Below are positions 15,584 through 22,881 of a DNA stretch of 27,642 bases, piece by piece. The stretch covers positions 1-27,642 of the forward strand of contig JALOPD010000014.1 of NCBI GenBank assembly GCA_025454075.1, in the 5' to 3' direction. Numbering within the stretch: the first letter of the stretch is position 1; the number at the start of each line of letters is the position of its first letter. The translations under genes and the position numbers were made by a program. The notes beneath the pieces were generated by a model, which saw only the letters and a program-made list of their open reading frames with translations, ran no database searches and had not been told where the DNA came from. This DNA comes from Desulfobacterales bacterium. Its GTDB lineage: Bacteria; Desulfobacterota; Desulfobacteria; Desulfobacterales; UBA2174_A.

Positions 15584-15934
15584 GGCAGCCTCCTTTGCAC
15601 CAGTCACATGACCAACGTTTTTTTATCGGTTTAACGCCTCTTCCGGTCCCATCGCATGTTAGGAGTTAGGGAACGTCTTAAGACCGCAAAAAGACGGTTC
15701 GCTGCCCCTTCATATCAGCAAAGCCGATCGTGATTCAAGTTCGAGCCGAAGGCCCGCCGGCATAAGCCGTTGACTCCTGACGCCGCGCGGGTGTACAAAT
15801 AGTTTAAAGACCGATGGTTCATCTTGGTTCGGCTGGGCTGAAGCGGCTTTCCGTTCCGACCGGCGCGCCGGAACCCCCTCCGCCAATGCGTATCCCTTTC
15901 AGCCCGGCTTCGGGTATCCCTGACGCAGGCACGA
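15584..15934. other. 351-bp divergent intergenic region between transketolase and the activase fusion
   Basis: No ORF with a ribosome-binding site and no tRNA-like fold was seen. It contains a perfect 10-bp palindrome GTCTTAAGAC at 15675-15684, whose GTCTT is repeated inverted as AAGAC at 15691-15695, and a candidate promoter for the rightward gene at 15770-15799. The transketolase promoter was not located. Confidence 0.5.
15770..15799 (+). promoter_or_regulatory. Candidate promoter of the activase fusion gene
   Basis: TTGACT at 15770-15775, an 18-bp spacer and TACAAA at 15794-15799. Transcription would start near 15806, leaving a leader of about 130 bases before the ATG at 15935, unusually long for this window. 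Confidence 0.45.
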
Positions 15935-18900
15935 ATGGTCATGCATCCCTTGATCGTCGGCATCGACGTCGGATCGGTGGCGGTGTCCCTGGCGGTCATC
16001 GGCGGGGGCCGGCAGGTGGTCGACCAGGCCTATGCCTTCCACCACGGGGACGCGGCCGGAACGCTTAAATGTCTGCTGGCGCCGCTGGACCTGCGCGGCG
16101 GGGTGCGGGTGGCCGTTACGGGGGCCGCCCCCGGCGCCATCCGCGCGCACGGCCGCTACGACAGCCTGGTCTCTTTGATCACGGGCTGCCGCGCCGATCA
16201 GTCCGACGTGGGCTCCATCCTGCACGTCGGCGGCGAGCGCTTCGGTCTGGTGCAGTTCGACGCCGCCGGGCGCTACACCCGCTACCAAACCAACACCACC
16301 TGCGCCGCCGGCACCGGCGGTTTCCTCGACCAGCAGGCCCGGCGGCTGAATCTCTCCGGCCCCGGGGAGCTCGCCGCGGTGGCCCTGCGGAGCACCGGGG
16401 AGCCCCCGAAAATCGCCACTCGCTGCGCCGTCTTCGCCAAGACCGACCTGGCCCACGCTCAGCAGGAGGGCTTTTCCCTGCCCCAGATCTGCGACGGTTT
16501 GTGCCGAGGCGTGGCCCGCCACATCGTCGATTCCCTCGTGCGCGGGGAGCCCGCCCGAACCCCCGTTGTTTTCAGCGGCGGGGTCTCCCGCAACCGGGCG
16601 GTCGTCGAACACCTCAACCGCTTGCTGGGCACGGAGCTGATCTGCGAAAAAAGCCCCTCCGCCGCCGCCGGCGCCGCCCTGTGCCTGCTGGACGACGCCG
16701 AGGCCGGTAAGAGCGCACCGTTCGGATCCCTGGACGAAATAGTTCGACCCGAGCCCCAAGGGAAAGTCTATGCCTTCGCCCCCCTCGAACTGAAACGCTC
16801 GAGCTATCCGGATTTCAGCGGCGGCGAGCCCTACCGGTTCACGCGCTCTGAAGCGGACCGGCGGAACCCGGTGGAGGTCGAGATCTTCGCAGGCTGGGGG
16901 GGCCCGGCCGCCGGGGATTGCCAGCTCGGCATCGACGTGGGCTCCACCAGCACCAAGGCGGCCTTGGTGGCGTCAAGCGGCGCCGTGGCGGCCGGGTTTT
17001 ACACCCGCACCGCCGGCAACCCCATCGGCGCCGTCCAGAACCTGCTGGCGGCCGTCGAAGACGCCGCCGGCCGCCGGAAAACCCCCTTGAAGATTTCCGG
17101 CGCGGCCGTCACCGGGGCCGGCCGCAAGCTGGCCGGCCGGGTCCTCGGGGCGGATCTGGTGCTGGACGAGATCACGGCCCATGCCCGGGCGGCCTGTGAA
17201 CTCAAGCCCGATGTGGACACCATCATCGAAATCGGCGGCCAGGACTCGAAGTTCACCACCCTGAAGGACGGCCGCGTGAATTCCTGCGTCATGAACACGG
17301 TCTGCGCTGCCGGCACGGGCAGCTTCATCGAGGAACAGGCACAGAAGCTGGCCTGCCCGCTGGGGGACTACGCCTCCCGCGCCCTGAGTTCCCCCGCTCC
17401 CATGGCGAGCGACCGCTGCACCGTTTTCATGGAACGGGACATCAACCACCTCCTTTCCGAGGGCTATGCCGTCAGGGAGATTCTGGCCACCGTGCTGCAC
17501 AGCATCGCGGAGAACTACCTCAGCAAGGTGGCCGCCGAAAAGCACATCGGCGACGTCGTCTGTTTCCAGGGGGCCACCGCCAAGAACCAGGCGCTGGTGG
17601 CCGCTTTCGAGCAGCGCCTGGGCAAACCGATCCACGTGTCCCGTTTCTGCCACCTGACCGGCGCTCTCGGCGCGGCGCTGGTGCTGGCCGACGCCGGGCG
17701 CCGCGTGACGCGTTTCAGGGGCCTCGATCTCTGCCGCCGGCCCATTCCCACGCAGGTGGAGATATGTTCCCTGTGCGCCAACCACTGCAAGATCACGGTG
17801 GCCGACATCGGCGGCGAGCGGGTGGCCAGCGGGTTTCTGTGCGGCCGGGACTACGACGCCGCATCGCGGGTGGACCGCAACCGTTCCGGTTTCAGCCTGC
17901 TCAAGGAGCGCCGACGGGCGTTTGCGGTGCCGGCCCCCCGCCCGGAAACGGCAGGCCCCACGCTGGGCCTGCCGGCGGCGCTGCACCTGGCCGACGACCT
18001 GGAATTCTGGCAGGTTTTCTTTGACGCCCTGTCGGTCCGCACCATCACCAGCGAGCGCCCGAGCCCTCGCATGGCATCCGGGAAAGCCGGCGCCGAGTTC
18101 TGCGCGCCGATGGCCGCCCTGAAGGCCGAGGTCGATTGTCTCCTGCCGCGGGTCGACCACGTGTTCCTGCCGTTTTACCTGGAGCGAAGGACAGGCGATG
18201 CGGCCATCCGGCGGCAGTATTGCTACTACACGCAGTATGCCCCGGCCCTGGCTGCGGACGGCGGCGCGGCGGCGCCGGCGGATGACCGCCGGGTGCTCAC
18301 GCCGCTGGTCCACTATCTCTACGGCTCGCTGCACTCGCAGCTGCAGCTCTACCGGATGCTTCGGTCAATCGGGCTCACCCGCATCGGTTTCAGCGACGTG
18401 TACCGGGCCTATGACCGCGCCTGCCGCTTCAAGGACGCGGCCGTGAAGCGCCTCCGGCGGCGCTACCGGCAGGAGACCGCCGGCGCCCGGGACATCCACG
18501 TGGTCTTGCTGGGGCGGCTCTACACGGTGCTCTCCCGGCAGATGAACAAGGGCATACCGGACATTTTCGGGGCCCTGGGGGTTAAGGCGTTTTTCCAGGA
18601 CATGCTGCCGGACGACCGCCCGCCGCCCGAGGCCCTCGCGCCGATGTTCAAGGAAATTCACTGGCACCACGCCGCGGCGATTCTGCGCGCCGCCGAAACG
18701 GCGGCCGTAACCGAAGGGGTCTACCCGGTCCTGGTCACGGCGTTCCGGTGCACCCCGGACGCCTTCGTGATCGAGTTCTTCAAGTCCATCATGGACGCCC
18801 ACCGCAAGCCGTACCTGATCCTGCAGCTGGACGAACACGCCTCGAGCGTCGGCTACGAAACGCGCATCGAAGCGGCGGTGCGGTCGTTTCAGAACCACCA

Positions 18901-20182
18901 CGCCTCCCGGCTGCGGCCGCAGCCGGTGTATTCCGGGAACCTGTTTCCCCGATCCTCATCGGCCATCGACCGCAAGACGCTTCTGCTGCCCGACTGGGAC
19001 CACTTGTCGTTTCGACTGGTGGCGGCCAATCTGAAGAGGGAGGGGATCGACGCCCGCCTGCTGCAAGACACCCCGCAGGCCATCCGCCGCAGCCTGAGGC
19101 GCAACAGCGGCCAGTGCATCCCGGTCAACATCGTGGTCCAGAACTTCATCGAGTACGTCTCGGCGCACGGCCTCGACCCGTCGCGCTGCCTGCTCTGGAT
19201 GGTGCCCGGCTCGATTGCTTGCAACCTGCGGCTGTATCCCTATTTCGCCCAGAACCTGCTGGCCGAGCACGGCGGCGGCTTTGAAAAGGCGCGCATCTAC
19301 CTGGGGTCGCTCTCCTTTGCCGAGATATCCATGCGGCTGCCGGTCAACACCTACCTGGCCTACATGCTGGGGGGACTGATCCGGAAGATCGGGTGCAAGC
19401 TCAGGCCTTACGAAACGGCCCAGGGCGCCACGGACGCTGCGATCGAGGCGGGGATAACACTCCTGGAGTCCGCCTTCGGGGGGGACGCCCCCAAGGAGGA
19501 GGCCGTCCGCAAGGTGGCCGGCCTGCTCGCTGCGGTGCCGGTCGAAGGCAGCGGCGCCGCAGGGCCCGGCCGCGGTTCACGGCCGAAGGTCGCCGTTTTC
19601 GGGGACCTCTACTCGCGCGACAACGACATCCTCAACCAGGGCTTGATTCACTTCATCGAGCGCCACGGCGGGGAAGTGGTGACCCTCCCCTACAGCTCCT
19701 ACGTCAAGATGATCGCCTGGCCGTACATGCGAAAGTGGTTCATCGAGGGCGACTACATGGAGGCCTTGACCGGCGGCGCACTGCTGGCGGCCGTCAGCCG
19801 GCTGGAGAGGAAGTACCGCCGTCCCCTGGACCCCCTCCTGAATGAACCCGAACCGGTCTACGACGACTCCCCGGAGCGCATCCTGGGGGCTTTCGGCCTG
19901 CGGCTGGAACACACCGGCGAGTCGATGGACAACCTGCTGAAGATCCACTACGCCTTGAAGTACCACCCGGACCTCGCCCTGCTCGTGCAGGCCAGCCCCG
20001 CCTTCTGCTGCCCGGCGATGGTCACCGAGGCCATGGCGCAGCGCATCGAGCGGGTCACGGGAGTCCCGTTGGTCTCGATCACCTACGACGGCATCGGCGG
20101 AGGCAAGAACGATGTGATCGTCCCCTACCTCAAGTACCCGCGGCCGCAGCCCGCGGTTGAAAACGCGAGAAAAACCTACTGA
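15935..20182 (+). CDS. Giant fusion: two acyl-CoA dehydratase activase domains, DUF2229 and HgdB-like domain
   Basis: 1415 residues. Two BadF/BcrA-type ATPase domains of the ASKHA fold come first: about 5-255 (GIDVGS, Cys123 in NTTCAAGTGGF, Cys164 in TRCAVF) and about 330-590 (GIDVGSTSTK, IGGQDSKFT at 433-441, Cys457 in NTVCAAGTGSF, Cys495 in DRCTVF). In HgdC-type activases these two cysteines per subunit hold one [4Fe-4S] cluster between two protomers; here both halves lie in one chain. A CxxCxxxC set (Cys611, 614, 618) plus Cys636 begins a DUF2229-type region, followed by an HgdB-like dehydratase region to about 1400 with Cys1061 and the pair Cys1358-1359. Such proteins of ~1400 residues are widespread in anaerobes; they resemble the ATP-driven electron injection system of 2-hydroxyacyl-CoA dehydratases and benzoyl-CoA reductases, but the physiological substrate is unknown. 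The ATG has no strong Shine-Dalgarno; ATG at 15941 is an alternative. Confidence 0.88.
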   Translation: MVMHPLIVGIDVGSVAVSLAVIGGGRQVVDQAYAFHHGDAAGTLKCLLAPLDLRGGVRVAVTGAAPGAIRAHGRYDSLVSLITGCRADQSDVGSILHVGGERFGLVQFDAAGRYTRYQTNTTCAAGTGGFLDQQARRLNLSGPGELAAVALRSTGEPPKIATRCAVFAKTDLAHAQQEGFSLPQICDGLCRGVARHIVDSLVRGEPARTPVVFSGGVSRNRAVVEHLNRLLGTELICEKSPSAAAGAALCLLDDAEAGKSAPFGSLDEIVRPEPQGKVYAFAPLELKRSSYPDFSGGEPYRFTRSEADRRNPVEVEIFAGWGGPAAGDCQLGIDVGSTSTKAALVASSGAVAAGFYTRTAGNPIGAVQNLLAAVEDAAGRRKTPLKISGAAVTGAGRKLAGRVLGADLVLDEITAHARAACELKPDVDTIIEIGGQDSKFTTLKDGRVNSCVMNTVCAAGTGSFIEEQAQKLACPLGDYASRALSSPAPMASDRCTVFMERDINHLLSEGYAVREILATVLHSIAENYLSKVAAEKHIGDVVCFQGATAKNQALVAAFEQRLGKPIHVSRFCHLTGALGAALVLADAGRRVTRFRGLDLCRRPIPTQVEICSLCANHCKITVADIGGERVASGFLCGRDYDAASRVDRNRSGFSLLKERRRAFAVPAPRPETAGPTLGLPAALHLADDLEFWQVFFDALSVRTITSERPSPRMASGKAGAEFCAPMAALKAEVDCLLPRVDHVFLPFYLERRTGDAAIRRQYCYYTQYAPALAADGGAAAPADDRRVLTPLVHYLYGSLHSQLQLYRMLRSIGLTRIGFSDVYRAYDRACRFKDAAVKRLRRRYRQETAGARDIHVVLLGRLYTVLSRQMNKGIPDIFGALGVKAFFQDMLPDDRPPPEALAPMFKEIHWHHAAAILRAAETAAVTEGVYPVLVTAFRCTPDAFVIEFFKSIMDAHRKPYLILQLDEHASSVGYETRIEAAVRSFQNHHASRLRPQPVYSGNLFPRSSSAIDRKTLLLPDWDHLSFRLVAANLKREGIDARLLQDTPQAIRRSLRRNSGQCIPVNIVVQNFIEYVSAHGLDPSRCLLWMVPGSIACNLRLYPYFAQNLLAEHGGGFEKARIYLGSLSFAEISMRLPVNTYLAYMLGGLIRKIGCKLRPYETAQGATDAAIEAGITLLESAFGGDAPKEEAVRKVAGLLAAVPVEGSGAAGPGRGSRPKVAVFGDLYSRDNDILNQGLIHFIERHGGEVVTLPYSSYVKMIAWPYMRKWFIEGDYMEALTGGALLAAVSRLERKYRRPLDPLLNEPEPVYDDSPERILGAFGLRLEHTGESMDNLLKIHYALKYHPDLALLVQASPAFCCPAMVTEAMAQRIERVTGVPLVSITYDGIGGGKNDVIVPYLKYPRPQPAVENARKTY

Positions 20183-20216
20183 TGCGACGGGAGGTGCAGC
20201 GGGCAAGGGAATTCGA

Positions 20217-20285
20217 ATGTGCGCGCGGATCTGGGCCGGAATCAAAGAGGGCATCGTCAATAAAAAAAAACCACCCTTTGTTTAG
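20217..20285 (+). CDS. Possible 22-codon ORF upstream of the ABM-fold gene
   Basis: ATG at 20217 has AAGGGA 6 bases upstream and opens 22 codons (MCARIWAGIKEGIV, then a Lys-rich end) closing at TAG 20283-20285. The stop overlaps the AGGAGG ribosome-binding site of the next gene (20284-20289), which would favour translational coupling. A run of nine A (20262-20270) encodes three lysines. It may equally be chance. Confidence 0.3.
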   Translation: MCARIWAGIKEGIVNKKKPPFV

Positions 20286-20294
20286 GAGGTCGCC

Positions 20295-20597
20295 ATGGCA
20301 GTCAAAATTTTGATCAAACGGAGTTTGCCCTTGGATAAAGCCAAAGCCCAGTACATCGTTTCAATTTTCCGCCAACTGCGGATGCTGGCATTGGAGCAAG
20401 AAGGCTACATTTCCAGCGAGACGCTGCGGAGCATGGAAAACCCGCAGGAGTTTCTGGTGATCAGCACATGGCGGTCCTTGGAGGATTGGCAGAGGTGGTT
20501 TGACAGCCGCCAAAGAAAGGAGCTCCACTCCAAGGTCGACAATCTGTTGGAGTCGGGGACCACCTATGAACTCTACCAATACGGCTTTATGTCTTGA
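20295..20597 (+). CDS. Antibiotic biosynthesis monooxygenase (ABM)-fold protein
   Basis: A 100-residue cytoplasmic protein matching the dimeric alpha-beta barrel ABM fold (YgiN/HmoB-like). The strand-helix pattern is typical: KILIKRSLP strand, a long helix with Arg, an EGYISSETLRS strand, EFLVISTWRSLEDWQRWFDS with the conserved Trp-rich helix start, and a C-terminal YELYQYG strand. ABM proteins range from quinol monooxygenases to heme-degrading enzymes and to small sensors without catalysis; nothing here selects one. AGGAGG stands 5 bases before the ATG. The gene follows the activase fusion by 112 bp on the same strand, and orphan ABM proteins next to anaerobic CoA enzymes are worth noting, but co-function is unproven. 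Confidence 0.82.
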   Translation: MAVKILIKRSLPLDKAKAQYIVSIFRQLRMLALEQEGYISSETLRSMENPQEFLVISTWRSLEDWQRWFDSRQRKELHSKVDNLLESGTTYELYQYGFMS

Positions 20598-20616
20598 GCA
20601 CCGCCACAGCGCTCCG

Positions 20617-20654
20617 GCTCATTCTTGTAAAGTAAAAGCACGACACGAATGAGC
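20617..20654. terminator. Imperfect hairpin after the ABM-fold gene
   Basis: GCTCATTCTTGT at 20617-20628 pairs with ACACGAATGAGC at 20643-20654 with one mismatch around a 14-base loop, 20 bp past the stop. No T-run follows, so it is either a weak terminator or another structure. Confidence 0.35.
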
Positions 20655-20891
20655 TACAGATATCGCCCGGCCGAAGGGCCTATTCACAGATGGTAGGCTT
20701 GTGGTGCTTGTCATCCGACAGTATCTGGAATTTCGGCAAATTTTTGATAGCCTCAGTTGGTTGGTCAGATCAAATCTGCAACGGATTGCAGACAATCGTC
20801 ATTCGAACAGGCTGTGGAAAAACACGCATCCAGCCGGCAGCCAAGGCAAACCGGCGTGGTTTGAAAAAAACAGCAAACAAGAGGATTGCTC

Positions 20892-21353
20892 GTGGAGACA
20901 ACTCGCAAGCGAATGTTTCACACCATTGCGCTCGCCACGGCGCTCACCGTGGCCGGTTGTGCCGGTGCCCCCAAGGACCCCCCGACCCTTCAGCATATGA
21001 TGGCGCTGGGTACCGCCGGGTTCGACCTAAAGACGGCGGACACCCCGGCCAAACTGGAGCGCATCCAAAAACTGCCCCAGCTCCGGCTCGCCCAGATCGA
21101 ATATAAGGGACGCCAGGTCTATGTCTTTACGGACGCTCAGGGCTGCCAGTGCCTGTATGCAGGCGATGAGAATGCCTATCATCGCTTGATCATTCAGGCG
21201 CGGCAACAAAAGAGAGACCAGCGCTCCGGGTGGGCTCAGGACCAAAGCAATCAGAGCACCTACTATTATAAAGGGGAACCGGTCAATTGGGGGGATGTAA
21301 CAATCATCACCGGCTCGGATGTTGATCTCGAGGACCTGAGAGGGGGTGACTGA
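20892..21353 (+). CDS. Small lipoprotein of unknown function
   Basis: A 153-residue protein with a lipoprotein signal: basic start (ETTRKR), hydrophobic FHTIALATALT, then lipobox VAGC with the Cys at about residue 23. A GTG at 20892 is chosen as start because AAGAGGA lies 6 bases upstream; a TTG at 20886 and an ATG at 20913 are alternatives. The mature part contains RQVYVFTDAQGCQCLYAGDE near the middle, with a CxC pair, and an acidic C-terminus. Such a YVF.D...C.CLY pattern is seen in short envelope lipoproteins of Proteobacteria, but I cannot name the family. The preceding 288 bp (20598-20885) hold only a hairpin and no gene I can support. Confidence 0.75.
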   Translation: METTRKRMFHTIALATALTVAGCAGAPKDPPTLQHMMALGTAGFDLKTADTPAKLERIQKLPQLRLAQIEYKGRQVYVFTDAQGCQCLYAGDENAYHRLIIQARQQKRDQRSGWAQDQSNQSTYYYKGEPVNWGDVTIITGSDVDLEDLRGGD

Positions 21354-21449
21354 CGCATCGCGTTAAAATATGTAAAGCTTGCGATTGATCCGACATATAT
21401 GCATCTCGAATGGCTTTGAGATACTCTCAATCTATCAAAGGGTTTATTA

Positions 21450-22202
21450 ATGGACGATTATCAACTTCTAATAGATTTGCATAAAAGAGCAAAACGGCAG
21501 GGTCCCGGCGGGGATGCAGAAACGAAAATGGCTGTCGGCCTGGCTATGATAGACCCGTCAGTTCCTCTAAAGATTGCTGATATCGGCTGCGGTACGGGAT
21601 CTTCCGCCCTGTTGCTTGCCCGCTTGCTGAATGCCAAGATTACAGCAGTGGACTTTCTGCCCGAATTTCTCGAAATGCTTGAAGCCAACGCCAGACACCT
21701 GAGCCTGACTGAAAAAATATCTACTCTCGCCTGCTCAATGGACAAGCTGCCATTTGGCGATGAGGAATATGACGTTATTTGGTCTGAAGGAGCGATATAT
21801 AACATTGGTTTTGAAAAGGGAGTTAAAGACTGGAAGCGTTTTCTGAAAATTGGTGGAATGCTGGTCTTATCGGAAATTACTTGGCTAACTGCTAAACGTC
21901 CGTCGGAACTTCAGGAATATTGGCAAAACGAATATCGAGAAATAGACACAGCATCCGCAAAGATAGGTGTTCTGGAAATGAACGGCTATTTTCCGGTTGC
22001 CTACTTTGTTTTACCGGAGCACTGCTGGGTGGATAATTATTATCGGCCTATACAGGACAGTTTTGAAACGTTTCTTAAGCGGAACGATAAAAGCGAAAAA
22101 GCACAAGCAATAGTAGATAACGAAAAAAATGAAATCGCTATGTATGAGAAATACAAAGCATATTACAGCTATGGTGTATATATTGCCAGAAAATTAGGTT
22201 AG
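21450..22202 (+). CDS. Class I SAM-dependent methyltransferase, AT-rich
   Basis: A 250-residue cytoplasmic methyltransferase (Methyltransf_11/25 type). Motif I ADIGCGTGSS is at 43-52, Asp68 ends strand 2 (ITAVDF), a CSMDKLPF segment follows, and DVIWSEGAIYNIGFEKGVKDW marks the post-motif IV region. The long C-terminal extension with several Trp/Tyr (ITWLTAKRP, HCWVDNYYRP, KAYYSYGVYIARK) is typical of one widespread subgroup found across Firmicutes, archaea and Proteobacteria; the substrate is unknown. AAAGGG lies 7 bases before the ATG. Codon usage is visibly more A/T-rich than all neighbours, suggesting recent acquisition. It stands alone between the lipoprotein and a convergent exported protein. 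Confidence 0.9.
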   Translation: MDDYQLLIDLHKRAKRQGPGGDAETKMAVGLAMIDPSVPLKIADIGCGTGSSALLLARLLNAKITAVDFLPEFLEMLEANARHLSLTEKISTLACSMDKLPFGDEEYDVIWSEGAIYNIGFEKGVKDWKRFLKIGGMLVLSEITWLTAKRPSELQEYWQNEYREIDTASAKIGVLEMNGYFPVAYFVLPEHCWVDNYYRPIQDSFETFLKRNDKSEKAQAIVDNEKNEIAMYEKYKAYYSYGVYIARKLG

Positions 22203-22341
22203 CATCCAAATCATTTATTTCTCCAACGTATCATCCGCTTTTTATAGACGGGTCAAACTGCATGTACTGACAGCCTGTACGTAACCATTGGTCGACGAAA
22301 AAAAATCGATACACGAACTATATTGCAAAAATCGCTTGTCT

Positions 22342-22779
22342 CTATTTCTTCTTCTTGTACTTTTCAGCCGGGTAATCTTTGCGGTGCTCGTCGTTGAATT
22401 CGTAAGGCCTGTCGGTGTCCATGCTGATGTTCACGTAGTGCCCCAGCTGCGCTTTGAGGCCCGTGGGGATGGAGGCGCCGATGGCCCAGTCGCCGGTCTT
22501 GATGTAGAACCACATTCCCCGGTCGGCGTCATAGTAGGTCGAGCAGCAGGGATAGTAGCGGTATTGGTGCTTGGCCCGGTAGCCGTGCGCCGGCGCGTGC
22601 GGCGGCGGGCCGCCCTTCTTGCCGCCTTTCTTGTATTTTTCGGGCGGCCCCTCTTGGCCCTGATCGCCCCATTGCACGGTGACGCTGCCGCCCTGGGCCC
22701 AGGCGATCCGGCTCCCGATTGTAAAACCCAGGAGGATGATGAAAACAAGCAGGGTGACTCTCCGTAATGCGCTCTTCAT
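22342..22779 (-). CDS. Small exported basic protein of unknown function
   Basis: A 145-residue protein with an N-terminal signal peptide (MKSALRR, hydrophobic core LLVFIILLGFTIG, probable cleavage after AWA near residue 28). The mature part has a Lys/Gly/Pro-rich stretch (EKYKKGGKKGGPPP), an aromatic patch with adjacent cysteines (YRYYPCCSTYYD), a WAIGASIP segment and a charged end with EKYKKKK. An open frame extends far upstream to 24519, but that is the antisense of the phosphatase; the ATG at 22779 is chosen because AAGGA precedes it and a signal peptide follows directly. It is transcribed divergently from the phosphatase, with 102 bp between starts. No family recognised; periplasmic or outer-surface location is likely. 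Confidence 0.72.
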   Translation of the reverse strand: MKSALRRVTLLVFIILLGFTIGSRIAWAQGGSVTVQWGDQGQEGPPEKYKKGGKKGGPPPHAPAHGYRAKHQYRYYPCCSTYYDADRGMWFYIKTGDWAIGASIPTGLKAQLGHYVNISMDTDRPYEFNDEHRKDYPAEKYKKKK

Positions 22780-22881
22780 TCCGTCTTTTCCTTTCCGGCT
22801 TGACCTGTCTTGCGGGTGGTTATAAATGATTGTACCACGATTCGCGGATATTTCTACCCCCCCCCGACCAGGAGAAAAAGC

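Noticed and set aside
15675..15695. GTCTTAAGAC palindrome as a defined operator
   Set aside because: A single 10-bp palindrome in a 351-bp gap with no linked regulator gene is insufficient; it is mentioned only as part of the intergenic entry.
16973..18334. 453-residue minus-strand open frame within the activase fusion
   Set aside because: Antisense shadow; the plus strand carries the activase cysteine and nucleotide motifs without interruption.
20598..20885. Possible small genes in the 288-bp gap before the lipoprotein
   Set aside because: Short open frames here overlap the lipoprotein start in other frames and lack ribosome-binding sites; only a hairpin at 20617-20654 is supported.
22298..22306. 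Minus-strand T-run after the exported basic protein as a terminator
   Set aside because: An eight-T tract is present, but the hairpin before it would have only about four base pairs, too weak to call.
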